A DNA stretch of 64,000 nucleotides from CBDCRK01 sp965220955 (GTDB lineage Bacteria > Desulfobacterota > Binatia > Bin18 > CBDCRK01), in NCBI GenBank assembly GCA_965220955.1, contig CBDCRK010000027.1, positions 10,484-74,483 on the forward strand, read 5' to 3'. The notes beneath the pieces were generated by a model. It saw only the letters and a program-made list of their open reading frames with translations, ran no database searches and had not been told where the DNA came from. Of this stretch, positions 25,399 through 35,426 are shown in pieces (within the stretch, counting starts at the first letter, position 1; every line of letters begins with the position of its first letter). A program made the translations under genes and the position numbers.

Positions 25399-27141
25399 AT
25401 GGCGCGACCGTTCGATCCGATTTTAGTCGAAGTAATCAGAAACCAGATTGCGGCAATCACCGAGGAAATGACGCTCACCGTCTACCGCACCGGTCGTTCG
25501 GGCATGTGCAAAGTCGGCGATTTTGCTACAGCCGTGTGCGATCGCCAGGGCCGTATTGTTGGTGAGGGTGGCTCCCCGTATCAGATGTGTGTCTTTATCG
25601 ACACCATGGAGAATGTACTGGCCAAACACGGGGAGTCGCTGACCCCCGGCGACATTATCCTTGCCAACGATCCTTACTGCGGCATTTCCCATATGCCGGA
25701 TATCACGTTGATTGCGCCCGCCTTCTGGCAAGAACACCTTGTGGGCTTCTTGATCTCCTATTCACACCACACCGATGTTGGCGGCCGCTTTGCGGGAGGA
25801 ATTTCCAGCCTGTGCCAATCCAGCTTTGAGGAGGGCGTTCGTATTCCCATGCTAAAGCTGTATGAGGCGGGGAGGCGGAACAACACGCTGCTCGATCTGA
25901 TTGTAGCCAATGTGCGCACGCCTGAGGAGTGGGAGGGGGACGTTGATGCCAAGGTGGCCAGTTGCTGGAAAGGCCAGGAGCAGCTCGCGAAGCTGCTCGA
26001 CAAATACGGCATGGAGCAATTCGATGCCACCTGCGACTACCTTGTCGAGTACGCCGAACGTGCCACCAGAGCCGCCATTCGACAAATCCCTGCGGGAGAG
26101 TATCGAGAACAGATGCTGTTTGAGGACGAGAATGAGGTGACGGGCGGCCCCGTTCCGCTGGACGTAGTGATTCGCATCGAAGACGATCATGCCACGGTCG
26201 ATTTGTCGACCAGCCCCCCACAGGTCAATGCGTCTATTAACGCGCCCTTAGTGTCGACCAAATCCATGACCCGCGCACCGTTCAAATCGATTGTGCCGAG
26301 CGACGCCATTACTAATAGCGGCTTTGCTCGGGCAATTGATGTCATTGTGCCGCCCGGTACGTTGCTCAATCCCCGGTATCCGGCTGCGGTGGGCGGCCGA
26401 GCCTCTCTTATGATGGCGCTTAGCAATATGGTGTATCGGGCCATTGCCAAGGCCCTGCCAGGAAGACTGGGCGGGGTTGGCGAGGGGGCGGATATGCTCC
26501 ACTTCAGCTGCCACAGCGAGGGCAGATATCAATCTTTTATGGACGTGTTCTTCGGGGGCTGGGGTGGACGGCCGCAGGTGGATGGCATCGATGGAGCGTC
26601 ACCGCTGGTGATGGGGGGTGGCTATGGGTCGATGCCAGCGGAACTGCTCGAACGTGAGTATCCGGTCATTATCGAGGGGTTTGGCTTTGTGCCCGATACC
26701 GAGGGAGCAGGCCAACACCGCGGGTCCGTATCTGTCTATCGGGAGTGGCGTTTTCGGCAGCCGGCTGAGGTCTTGCTGCGCACGGTTGGCCTGCGCGGCG
26801 CTGCAGGCTTAGCCGGAGGCGGACAGGGTGGCGACGCGGTGAACATTCACTTGTCAGGCGAGCAAAAAACCATACTGACCCCTCAGGCCCACGTTCATCT
26901 CCAGGTACAGCCGGGCGATCGGGTCTACCATAAAGTCCATGGTTCCGGGGGATATGGCGACCCCTACGAGCGGGACGCCGAATTGGTTGTGCGCGATGTT
27001 GCCGAGGGCAAAGTCTCGCTGGACAGGGCGTGTGAGGTCTACGGTGTTGTCATCGATCCTGAGACGTTGACCCTTGACCGCGAAGGGACGCTTGACCTCA
27101 GGAACAGACAGAAGCCAAGCCTAGCCGCGGCGGCGGACTAA
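25399..27141 (+). CDS. hyuB: Hydantoinase B/oxoprolinase subunit
   Basis: 580 residues from the ATG after GGGAGGA; an open extension back to 25276 overlaps the previous gene and is not protein-like. Family landmarks: FDPILVEVIRNQIAAITEEM, ILANDPYCGISHMPDITL, VGFLISYSHHTDVGGR and the C-terminal HGSGGYGDPYERD. Together with the A subunit it forms an ATP-dependent enzyme opening hydantoin, 5-oxoproline or similar cyclic amides, or carboxylating ketones (acetone/acetophenone carboxylase relatives). Confidence 0.93.
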   Translation: MARPFDPILVEVIRNQIAAITEEMTLTVYRTGRSGMCKVGDFATAVCDRQGRIVGEGGSPYQMCVFIDTMENVLAKHGESLTPGDIILANDPYCGISHMPDITLIAPAFWQEHLVGFLISYSHHTDVGGRFAGGISSLCQSSFEEGVRIPMLKLYEAGRRNNTLLDLIVANVRTPEEWEGDVDAKVASCWKGQEQLAKLLDKYGMEQFDATCDYLVEYAERATRAAIRQIPAGEYREQMLFEDENEVTGGPVPLDVVIRIEDDHATVDLSTSPPQVNASINAPLVSTKSMTRAPFKSIVPSDAITNSGFARAIDVIVPPGTLLNPRYPAAVGGRASLMMALSNMVYRAIAKALPGRLGGVGEGADMLHFSCHSEGRYQSFMDVFFGGWGGRPQVDGIDGASPLVMGGGYGSMPAELLEREYPVIIEGFGFVPDTEGAGQHRGSVSVYREWRFRQPAEVLLRTVGLRGAAGLAGGGQGGDAVNIHLSGEQKTILTPQAHVHLQVQPGDRVYHKVHGSGGYGDPYERDAELVVRDVAEGKVSLDRACEVYGVVIDPETLTLDREGTLDLRNRQKPSLAAAAD

Positions 27142-27183
27142 AACAATTTGCAGTCGCATTTGCTCATATAACGGGGCGGTATG

Positions 27184-27256
27184 CCCCCTCACCCTAACCC
27201 TCTCCCCCGCTGGGGGAGAGGGAAACAGACGCGTAAGCGGCTGTGGGTGAGGGGGA
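27184..27256. repeat. Intergenic palindromic repeat (REP/MITE-like)
   Basis: Outer arms CCCCTCACCC (27185-27194) and GGGTGAGGGG enclose an inner stem CTCTCCCCC / GGGGGAGAG. This composition is common among dispersed intergenic elements in many bacteria. It lies between hyuB and hyuA and could form a strong hairpin in the transcript. Confidence 0.65.
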
Positions 27257-27323
27257 GACCTGTGGCAGGGTCACATAAAAACTGCTCTAGTCAGCAGCAA
27301 TTGGATACGAAGGGGACACCGGG

Positions 27324-29402
27324 ATGCGGGTTGGATTTGATATTGGCGGAACTTTTACTGACGTTATTGTGCTGAAAGATGATGGCAAGATGGATACGGC
27401 CAAGGTGCTGACCCTGCTCGACCGGGTGGGAGAGGACATTGTTGCGCATATTCGCCAATCAGACACCCCTGGACACATCGATAATTTTGTCCACGGAACC
27501 ACCATTGCCTCCAATGCCGTGATCGAAGGCACAACCGCACCCACCGGGTATATTACCACCCGCGGCTTCCGCGACGACCTGGAAATGCGGGGTGAGCGGC
27601 GGCCGAATCTCCAGGACCCCAACTGGGTCAGAACCCCTCCGCTTGTCCCGCGCCAGCTGCGCCTGGAATTGAACGAACGCATTCTCGGGGACGGGACGAT
27701 CGAGCGGCCGCTGGATGTCGAAGAGACGCGCCGTGTCATTCGCCTGCTTGCGGGGTACAACGTTGAGGCGATTGCGGTGTGTCTGATTAATTCCTACCTG
27801 AATCCGGCGCATGAGCAGGAAGTTGGCAAGCTGATTTTTTCCGAGCTGGGGTCCAAGGTCGTGGTGTGCCTATCCTCTGATATTTATCCGCAGATCCGCG
27901 AGTACGAGCGAGCCAGTACCACCGTCATCAATGTCTCGCTGATTCCGGTGGTGGGTCGCTATCTCGACCAGATTGAGAAACATGTATTGGACTACAGCCC
28001 CAGACTATTGGTCATGCAGTCAAACGGCGGCATTATGTCGTCAGAAGTCGCCAGACAAAAGCCGGCATATATAATCGAATCGGGACCGGCTGCTGGCGTG
28101 TTGGCCGCAGCGCGGCTGGGCAGGGAAGCGGGGTTGGACAAGGTGCTCTCGTTCGACATGGGCGGCACAACGGCCAAAGCCTGTCTTGTAGAAAACGGGC
28201 AGCCGTCCGAAAAAGCGGCGGGTGAAATAGGCGGCGGCGGCAACGTCACAACCCACCAATTCTATAAAGGCGGTCACGCACTGCGGGTTCCATCGCTAGA
28301 CATTGTGGAGGTGGGAGCTGGCGGCGGCAGTATTGCCTGGATCGACAATGGCGGCGCATTGCGTGTGGGGCCGCACAGTGCTGGGGCCGAGCCCGGGCCG
28401 GTGTGCTATTCCCGGGGCGGCAGCAAACCAACGGTGACCGATGCCAACGTTGTGAGTGGCTATATGAATCCTACGGCAATAGCCGGTACCATGATGCGCA
28501 TTAACCGCGCCGCAGCGTGGGAGGCCATCAAGAGCCACATTGCCAACCCTCTTGGACTGGATACCTATGAGGCTGCGTACGGCATTACGCAGATTGCCAA
28601 TTCGGCTATGATGCGCGCCTTACGCGCGGTATCCACCGAGCGCGGACGAGACCCGCGTGACTTCACCCTGGTTTCCTTCGGCGGAGCGGGACCGATCCAT
28701 GCCGCCGCCCTGGCGGACGACATGGAGATTGCCAAGGTCTTGGTCCCGGTGTTTCCGGGTCTGTTCAGTGCGTTGGGGCTGTTACTTGCCGATTACCGCC
28801 ATGACTACATCCGCAGTGTTGTGACTCTGCTTACCGCCATCGATCCGAGCACAATCCTGGAGCACTATGACGAGATGCAGCGGGTTGCCCGGGATATCAT
28901 GCAAGGCGAGGGAGTTCCCAGCGAGAGGGTACGCTTTGAGCACTATGTTGATCTCAAATATAGTTACCAGCTCCAGGAACTCAGTATTGCGTTCCCCGCC
29001 AGCACTAACGCAGGGAACCTCTTGATACAACTGGCAGCGCGGTTTCGCGAGGCCCATGAGCAGGCGTTTGGGTATAATACCGACGATCCCATCGAACTGG
29101 TAAGCCTCCGGCTGAGAGCGTTGGCCACGGTTGGGGATATGCGGTTTGCGGACCTGGGTGCCACGATTACATCCTTGTCCGACGCCAGCGCCCCAATCGA
29201 GCCAAGAGAAGCGTTCTTCGGCCCACGTCACGGTCTGTTGAAGACCACAGTGTGCCGCAGGGCCGATATCACCGGTGTTCATGAAGGATCACTTGACGGG
29301 CCACTCATTATTGAGGAGCCAGACACCACGGTCGTGGTTCCACCGGGATGGGCCGTCAGCCGAGATGAGTATGGAAGCCTGGTTTTGATCAAGTCCGATT
29401 GA
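27324..29402 (+). CDS. hyuA: Hydantoinase A/oxoprolinase subunit
   Basis: 692 residues. The N-terminal hydantoinase_A domain begins VGFDIGGTFTDVIVL (actin-like phosphate loop) and includes FVHGTTIASNAVIEG. The main domain has SFDMGGTTAKACLV, the second phosphate loop, and VSFGGAGPIHAAALAD. The C-terminal beta domain ends with PLIIEEPDTTVVVPPGW. The length matches acetone carboxylase beta/5-oxoprolinase A relatives. It is 180 bases behind hyuB with a palindromic repeat between them, so B-to-A coupling depends on read-through. Confidence 0.93.
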   Translation: MRVGFDIGGTFTDVIVLKDDGKMDTAKVLTLLDRVGEDIVAHIRQSDTPGHIDNFVHGTTIASNAVIEGTTAPTGYITTRGFRDDLEMRGERRPNLQDPNWVRTPPLVPRQLRLELNERILGDGTIERPLDVEETRRVIRLLAGYNVEAIAVCLINSYLNPAHEQEVGKLIFSELGSKVVVCLSSDIYPQIREYERASTTVINVSLIPVVGRYLDQIEKHVLDYSPRLLVMQSNGGIMSSEVARQKPAYIIESGPAAGVLAAARLGREAGLDKVLSFDMGGTTAKACLVENGQPSEKAAGEIGGGGNVTTHQFYKGGHALRVPSLDIVEVGAGGGSIAWIDNGGALRVGPHSAGAEPGPVCYSRGGSKPTVTDANVVSGYMNPTAIAGTMMRINRAAAWEAIKSHIANPLGLDTYEAAYGITQIANSAMMRALRAVSTERGRDPRDFTLVSFGGAGPIHAAALADDMEIAKVLVPVFPGLFSALGLLLADYRHDYIRSVVTLLTAIDPSTILEHYDEMQRVARDIMQGEGVPSERVRFEHYVDLKYSYQLQELSIAFPASTNAGNLLIQLAARFREAHEQAFGYNTDDPIELVSLRLRALATVGDMRFADLGATITSLSDASAPIEPREAFFGPRHGLLKTTVCRRADITGVHEGSLDGPLIIEEPDTTVVVPPGWAVSRDEYGSLVLIKSD

Positions 29403-29539
29403 GATGGGATTAATCCGAACACTCGTACACCCATACCTTATTATCCCGTTATCCCGGGAAACGGCTCAATTTCTGGTCTTTCATTATCGCGTTCGCGTAG
29501 TTGCTGGTAACCTATCCCCCGAACTATGGAGGAACATAT

Positions 29540-31471
29540 ATGTCTGATGCGCTCTCTACAGATAAGGCTATCCTCTCCGTGCCACATCCTTTGCACCCAC
29601 TGACGCGGAGCGAGATCGAGAAGGGTATTGCGGTTCTCAATGAGTCGGGTCAGCTGACTGGCCGAGTCTCCTTTTCGAGTGTGAGTCTGGTTGAACCCCC
29701 TAAAGAGGTGGTCAAGATATTCGTAACGAATGATCCAATCTCGCGAGTCTTGCGCTTCCTTGGCGTTGATGAGCACCATAACAATAGCTTTGATGCACGG
29801 ATTGACGTCAGCAAGGGAGAACTGCTCGGAATCCGACGGAAAGCAGGCGCGCAATCCACCCTACGGGGGACGAGATATGATCCGGGCCACAAAAATCACC
29901 AAGGCAGATGCGGTCTGGCAGCAAGCTGTCAGAAAGCGCGGCGTTGAGGACTTTGACCGGGTTCAACTCGACATGTGGCCGGGCAGTGGCCCTGTGCTCG
30001 ACGGTGTTGACGCAGCGCATCGCTTGGTGAGAACGATTGCTTTCCTTCGAGAGGATGCGACCGATAACGGCTACGCTCGACCGCTCCATGGTATCATCGC
30101 CCATGTGGACCTCACAGAAGAGCGGGTTGCGTATCTGGAAGACCACGGCGTAACCCTCATACCACCTGAGGGGGGTCGGTATGAGGCTGCGCATCAAGCC
30201 TCGCTTCGTACCGACCTAAAGCCCATTGAGATTACCCAACCCCAAGGCCCAAGTTTCACTGTTGATGGCTATGCGGTGGCCTGGCAGAAGTGGTCCTTCC
30301 GTGTAGGCATGCACCCGCAGCACGGTCTGGTGCTGTACAACTTATGTTATAACGATGGGGGCGAAAACCGCTCCATCCTCTATCGCGCGTCGCTGGCCGA
30401 CATGGTGGTGCCGTATGGCGACAGTGATCCTATGCATACCTGGAAGCACGTCCTCGACGCCAGCGAAGCAGCAATTGGCAACCTGGCCAACTCCCTCAAA
30501 CTTGGGTGCGATTGTCTTGGGGAGATCTATTACTTCGACATCAACACGATCACATATAATGGTTCCGCACGTACGGTGGAGAATGCCATCTGTATGCATG
30601 AAGAGGATTATGGCGTCCTGTGGAAGCATATGGATATTCATTCCTTGACCACCGAAGTCCGTCGCTCGCGGCGTTTGGTTATCAGTTCTTTCTTCACTGT
30701 TGGCAACTATGAGTATGGCTTTCTTCTGGTATCTGTATATGGATGGCAATATTCAGATGGAGGTCAAACTCACCGGTATTGTTGGTGTCAGCGCCGTTGA
30801 GACGGGTGCCGAACGTCCCGAGTTTGCGCCGCCTGATTGCCCCCAATCTTGCCTCCCCCATTCACCAGCATCTGTTCTGCTTCCGGCTTGATTTCGACCT
30901 GGATGGCGAAGACAACTCTGTCTACGAAGTTGACGTTGAGCCCCTTCCGCAAGGTCCTGACAATCCCCATGGGACACAATTTCATGCCAAGAGCACGCTC
31001 TTGCAATCTGAGACTGAAGCGCGCCGAAATATTGCCCCACAGGCAAGCCGGAGCTGGAAGATTGTCAACCCCCAGCGTTTGAACCGGCTTGGCGTACCAG
31101 TTGCCTACAAGCTTGTTGCCGGCGCAACGCCAACGCTCTTTGCCAACAAAGACTCCTATGTTGGTCAGCGGGCAGGATTTGCCCAGCATAATCTCTGGGT
31201 CACGGCTTTTGCTGCTGATGAACTTGGTGCTGCAGGCGATATGACTCCGCAAAGCCCGGGCGGTGAAGGACTACTCGCATACTCACGCGGGCGCAATATC
31301 GAGAATACGGATGTTGTTGTGTGGCATACGTTTGGCGCAACGCATATTCCCCGGCCCGAGGATTGGCCGGTGATGCCTGTTGAGTATGCCGGTTTCACCC
31401 TCATGCCGGTTGGTTTCTTTGCCCGGAATCCGGCCTTGGACGTGTCACCCAGCAAATCAGGCTGTGCGTAA
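29540..31471 (+). pseudogene. Copper (topaquinone) amine oxidase, three frameshifts
   Basis: The N-terminus (SVPHPLHPLTRSEIEKGIAV, VSLVEPPKEVVKIF) starts at an ATG behind GGAGG. Frames change near 29856, 30720 and 30833, after which the protein continues in each case. Recognisable landmarks: the cofactor consensus GNYEYG with the topaquinone tyrosine codon at 30708-30710, copper-site HQHLF, and a C-terminal HIPRPEDWPVMPVEYAGF followed by PVGFFARNPALDV. Total length of about 640 residues equals a full enzyme. Intact, it would oxidise primary amines to aldehyde, ammonia and peroxide. Every domain survives, so decay is recent or the indels are sequence errors. Confidence 0.8.
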
Positions 31472-31479
31472 GCATAACC

Positions 31480-31905
31480 TTGACATCACTCCAGCGCTTT
31501 GACGGCATGAGTAGCGCGCCTTGGATGCAAAATGCCCTTGGCATGCAGGGGCCGCAGCAAGCGTTGTACGGGATGTTTCAGTGGGGACTGTTCGACCGCT
31601 TCCCGCAAATTAAGGTGGTCCTACTCGAATCAGGGGCGGGTTGGATTGGCGCAGCGCTGGATCGCATGGACACAACCTATGAAACCAGTCTGGGTGATAG
31701 CGTCCCACTCAAAGAAAAACCCAGCACATATTTTAGGCGTCAATGTTGGATTTCCGGCGACCCGGACGAACGGGCGCTGGCCTATATTATTGATTATGTA
31801 GGCAATGATCGCTTTTTCTGGGCTACTGACTATCCGCACTTTAACCAGGCAACACCCAAAACGCATTGGGTGGCAAACGCTGAATGCGCTGAGGCTGAGG
31901 CATAA
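31480..31905 (+). pseudogene. Amidohydrolase (Amidohydro_2) C-terminal fragment
   Basis: 141 residues equal to the last third of the family: ALYGMFQWGLFDRFPQIKVV, then LESGAGWIGAALDRMDTTYE, then FRRQCWISGDPDERAL and FFWATDYPHF. The N-terminal D-x-D-x-H motif and most of the barrel, about 230 residues, are missing, and the fragment starts 9 bases after the broken amine oxidase. A deletion joining the two genes would explain it. Confidence 0.75.
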
Positions 31906-31908
31906 ACA

Positions 31909-32529
31909 ATGAGTAATCAACCTGACCGTATTTTTTTCCGCCCCATGACCGTGGCTGATATTGGCGTGGTCCCGATCGGTCACCAGGGCGAACCCAGTGA
32001 GGTACGACAGCGAGTTGTCGATCTAGGTTCGAGTGCCATCCTGGCCTTTGACGGCGAGCAGCACATAGGGCAACTTCAGTTCCGCCGCTATGAGCCAGGC
32101 ACCCGCTCGCCCGATGGCTTATGGGATCCGCTGTACTGGGCTGACTTCGCCGGCCACGCTCCCGATCTGCCCGCTCACACGCTCTGCGTATTCTGTTACC
32201 ATGTTGGGCAGCTCGACAATACCGACGCCCGCAACCCTCGTTACCAGGGCCGCGGGATTGGCCTGCGCCTGCTTGACCACTTCCTCGATTGGGCAACACA
32301 GGCCGGCTTCGCCGCTGTGGTTGCCAAAGCTGTCCCGCCTCCACGCCCCATAATGGCCTTAATGGGTGGCCAACCTACCAGCGCTTACCAGGCACGAGGC
32401 TTTGAGATTATATCTAGCTGGGTCGATCCCGAGTTGCAGACCCTGGTCAAAGATGGGGGACTCATTCCCGACGGTGTTAGCCCGGACACAGCCGCCCGAG
32501 TGAGCTGCTGTGTCCGTCGACTACATTGA
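31909..32529 (+). CDS. GNAT-family N-acetyltransferase
   Basis: 206 residues. The acetyl-CoA loop is NPRYQGRGIGLRLLDHFLDW (Q/R-x-x-G-x-G/A). The preceding strand LCVFCYHVGQ and the later YQARGFEIISSW fit the fold. An insertion (PPPRPIMALMGGQPT) near residue 150 is unusual. The gene starts 3 bases after the amidohydrolase fragment, so it was probably translationally coupled to the intact ancestor. Substrate unknown. Confidence 0.75.
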   Translation: MSNQPDRIFFRPMTVADIGVVPIGHQGEPSEVRQRVVDLGSSAILAFDGEQHIGQLQFRRYEPGTRSPDGLWDPLYWADFAGHAPDLPAHTLCVFCYHVGQLDNTDARNPRYQGRGIGLRLLDHFLDWATQAGFAAVVAKAVPPPRPIMALMGGQPTSAYQARGFEIISSWVDPELQTLVKDGGLIPDGVSPDTAARVSCCVRRLH

Positions 32530-32572
32530 GGCAGGGCAAAGGTTGCTTTGCTGATAGCCAGCCTCCACTTGC

Positions 32573-33598
32573 TTAACTTGGCCGAGGCCACACCTTGGGA
32601 ACGGCAGTGGCCAGCCACTTTACCAGAGCTGCATTCATCTCGACGGGCTTCTCCTGAGCCAGCCAATGGCCTGAGCGAATTGTTTCTTCTGTCAGGTTGC
32701 GACAGTAGGTACGCATGGGCTCGGCAAGTCGCGACTGGGTACACTCACAGACATAATCGTACTGCGCAGCAAGAAATAACACCGGCATGTCGAGGTAGCC
32801 GTTGTTCTGAGCCTTTTGGGCGTAGTCGGCATTCGCGGCGTGATTCATGTACCACGAGGACGGACCAAAAAATCCGTTACGCTGCAACGCCGCTACATAG
32901 GCGCTAAGATCTTCCTCAGTTACAATGTCTTCGTCCCGTGGCAGGTCGGGGGTATCGCTCCTACCAAAAAAGCCGTGATTGCGACGAGCCGTCGACGTTA
33001 TGGCCGGCTTCCCCTCGCCTTCCGGGCTGCCTTTGCGGAAAGCCAGCTTGAGGAATTTATGGACGTTTGCATCCATGGGCGCAATGGCTTGGTCAAAACT
33101 CTCTTCGTAGTAACGCTGGTAATCCCACTGGCCCGCCGGGAACTCACTCTCAGGATAGACGTTGCGATCAACCAGGGTAAGCGTATGCTCCAGGCCGCGT
33201 TCGAGCGTATAGTAAGGAACACACAAATTCGCCACGGCATGGCAGCGGTCAGGATGGTGACTGGCAACATTCCATACCACCGGGCTGCCCCAGTCATGTC
33301 CCACCCATACGGCTTTCTCCCTTCCCAATGAGTCTAACAAGGCGATCATGTCGCCCACAATGAGTTCCTGGGCGTAATCACTGTGCTGGTTGTACACGGA
33401 AGAGCGCCCATAGCCCCGCATGTCCGGCGCAACCGTACGAAAACCTAGCGCGGCCAGGGCGGGGAGTTGATGTCTCCAGCTAATGGAAAGCTCAGGCCAA
33501 CCGTGGGCAAAAATAATGAGGGGCCCATCAACGGGTCCTGTGGCAAGATAGAAGGTTGTATGCGAATCCGTTTTGGTTGTGTGCTCTGTGATTGACAT
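32573..33598 (-). CDS. Alpha/beta hydrolase, epoxide hydrolase-like
   Basis: 341 residues. Oxyanion motif HGWPE (from H32), nucleophile elbow GHDWGSPVVW with D102, and the base histidine in SGHWLAQEKP near the C-terminus: an Asp nucleophile with this context indicates a soluble epoxide hydrolase or haloalkane dehalogenase relative. The cap domain holds the usual tyrosine-rich segment (YYEESFDQ). It is 12 bases downstream of the serine hydrolase gene on the same strand, and the two probably share a transcript. Confidence 0.88.
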   Translation of the reverse strand: MSITEHTTKTDSHTTFYLATGPVDGPLIIFAHGWPELSISWRHQLPALAALGFRTVAPDMRGYGRSSVYNQHSDYAQELIVGDMIALLDSLGREKAVWVGHDWGSPVVWNVASHHPDRCHAVANLCVPYYTLERGLEHTLTLVDRNVYPESEFPAGQWDYQRYYEESFDQAIAPMDANVHKFLKLAFRKGSPEGEGKPAITSTARRNHGFFGRSDTPDLPRDEDIVTEEDLSAYVAALQRNGFFGPSSWYMNHAANADYAQKAQNNGYLDMPVLFLAAQYDYVCECTQSRLAEPMRTYCRNLTEETIRSGHWLAQEKPVEMNAALVKWLATAVPKVWPRPS

Positions 33599-33610
33599 GG
33601 ACGGTCTCCT

Positions 33611-34810
33611 TTACTCAGCGCACGAGGCTGCCAGGCTGGAGAGTGCCACCCGACGGCGCCCTTCGCGCATGTCATTGCGATCAAAACCATTGGTGAGATA
33701 CCCAAATGAGATGCCTGTAGCCGGATCAGCCCAGCCACTCTGACCACCAAAGCCGGGGTGTCCGAATGCCTGCGGTGAATTCGTGCGTCCAAACCCGCGC
33801 AGGTTGGCCTTGCCATCCCCGCCGGCCACTGCTATCCCCAAGGCACGATTCGCCAGGTGGCCCAGATAGGGGTCCCGCAAATCTCCAGTGCGGACGCGTC
33901 GCGCCTCATGCAACATTTCGGGCTGCCAAATCTGTGTCCCGTCATGGGCGCGTCCGTTGTTCAGCAAGGCCTGATAGAAAAGGGCGATGTCACCAGCAGT
34001 CGTGATACAACCAGCCGAGGGTGATCCTGCTTGTCTGGTCACAGTTTCGTTGAGTTCCAGAACCCCCGCCTCATTGATTGCGCTTGTGGTGGCACCAAAG
34101 CCTTTGATTCCCATTTTTTCATAATCCTCGGCAGTCAGTGCTTCTCCGACCCAGACAAGGTCCGCGACCTGGTCGTTGCCGGAAGGGGAAAGTCCCAGTC
34201 GCAGCTCTGGCAGTCCCAGGGGTTCAGCAATACGCGTACGTACAAAGTCGCTCAGACTCTGGCCACTGATTTTCTCGACAATGGCGCCAACCGGCCAGAA
34301 GTTCGCGGAAATATGATAGACGAATTTCTCGCCCGGCGTATGGTCCAGTCCCCACTGGGCAAAGCGGTTCAGCCGTTTCTTTTGATCGGCCCATTCCTTT
34401 TGCCAATGGGGGGCATAGGGGATTGCCGAGGTGTGGACAAGCAATTGTTCCACCGTCACAACATCTTTGCCGTTTGTAGCAAATTCTGGAATGAAATCTA
34501 CAACGCGATTGTCCGGGCGTAGTTTACCCTCCTGCATCAAGAGCCACGCCGAAGCTGAGGTAATAGCCTTGGTCGAAGACATGATAACAAAAAAGGTCTC
34601 ATTGGTTGCTGGCTTCTCCTGCCCGCCTTGTACGGCCCGGCCGAAGGTCTGCATAGCGCCGATCTTGCCGTTGCGAGCAATGGCCACCTGAGTCGCCGGA
34701 AGCAAGCCTTCTTTGACCTCCCGCTCGGCACGCTCGAATAGGGCTTGCACCTTCTCCGGGTTCAGACCGATCTCCGCAAGACTGTTGGCAAAAAAGTGTG
34801 CTGCTGGCAT
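33611..34810 (-). CDS. Class C beta-lactamase-fold serine hydrolase (esterase-like)
   Basis: 399 residues without a signal peptide. Catalytic S78-x-x-K81 in IMSSTKAITSAS, the YHISANFWPVG loop in the Y-x-N position and HPGFGGQSGWADP as the third motif (H-x-G). Lack of export and the diverged third motif favour the EstB-type esterase group over a drug-inactivating lactamase. It carries the start side of an operon with the epoxide hydrolase. Confidence 0.88.
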   Translation of the reverse strand: MPAAHFFANSLAEIGLNPEKVQALFERAEREVKEGLLPATQVAIARNGKIGAMQTFGRAVQGGQEKPATNETFFVIMSSTKAITSASAWLLMQEGKLRPDNRVVDFIPEFATNGKDVVTVEQLLVHTSAIPYAPHWQKEWADQKKRLNRFAQWGLDHTPGEKFVYHISANFWPVGAIVEKISGQSLSDFVRTRIAEPLGLPELRLGLSPSGNDQVADLVWVGEALTAEDYEKMGIKGFGATTSAINEAGVLELNETVTRQAGSPSAGCITTAGDIALFYQALLNNGRAHDGTQIWQPEMLHEARRVRTGDLRDPYLGHLANRALGIAVAGGDGKANLRGFGRTNSPQAFGHPGFGGQSGWADPATGISFGYLTNGFDRNDMREGRRRVALSSLAASCAE

Positions 34811-34839
34811 CTGGTTGTCCCTCCCTGTATTTGCTCCGG

Positions 34840-35170
34840 GGATTATAACTGGAAGAGTCCGGATAAAAAAGGAGCTGGGATGAGAGTCGACAAGAGAGAC
34901 GCTTGAGTTGCCAGATCGAAGCTCCTTTCTTAAGCGTGTCTGTGCTACCGTACAAACGCAGCAGTAAACAAGCCAAAATCGGCAACAACAATGCGCGCTC
35001 GATCCAATCGGGCTTTTTGCTTAGTTGCCTCTGCCCCAGATGCAGCCCGCTTTTAAGCTCTTCGAATACTACTTCTACACTCCAACGAGAGTGGTAATAA
35101 CTGAGCAGCATGCCCGTGGTTGTTTCTGTGAGATTGGTCATGATCGAAGGAGGTAAGGATAAAACCTCAA
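34840..35170 (-). mobile_element. IS4-type transposase C-terminal remnant
   Basis: The minus strand reads PPSIMTNLTETTTGMLLSYY, then HSRWSVEVVFEELKSGLHLG and IERALLLPILACLLLRLYG: the Y-(2)-R-(3)-E-(6)-K signature (YHSRWSVEVVFEELK) of IS4-like transposases is complete, but everything N-terminal with the two catalytic aspartates is gone. The frame continues past the natural end into the neighbouring gene region. No terminal inverted repeats found. Confidence 0.75.
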
Positions 35171-35303
35171 ATTAAATACCAATATTAAAGACCTCACCCT
35201 CTATACTCCGTGATCAGACATCCATACCCGTCTCAGAGCGGAAGCGAAACGCTCCGGGCGGCCCGCAACCGTCTTGGTCTGCGAAGCTATTGAAACATGA
35301 CTT

Positions 35304-35426
35304 GTGGAACGGGAAAAAGTGGCGCTGCACCACGCCATCGTCCACTACGCCCAAGCGGTTGCCGACACTTCCGCCGATCTGGACTCGGATGTGGAAAAAG
35401 CCGCGGTGGAACATCTCAAAGCCTAG
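35304..35426 (+). CDS. Short helical reading frame, possible gene remnant (40 aa)
   Basis: From a GTG, VEREKVALHHAIVHYAQAVA and DTSADLDSDVEKAAVEHLKA up to TAG. The composition (heptad-like, alanine rich) is convincingly protein-like, but there is no ribosome site and an in-frame TGA sits just upstream. Either a very small gene or the end of a longer gene whose front was lost. Confidence 0.3.
   Translation: MEREKVALHHAIVHYAQAVADTSADLDSDVEKAAVEHLKA

Noticed and set aside
27181..27375. 64-codon frame across the hyuB-hyuA gap
   Set aside because: It translates the palindromic repeat and runs into hyuA; a chance frame.
34599..34840. Extension of the IS4 transposase frame into the serine hydrolase gene
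   Set aside because: Beyond about 34840 the frame no longer resembles a transposase and only mirrors the hydrolase coding sequence.
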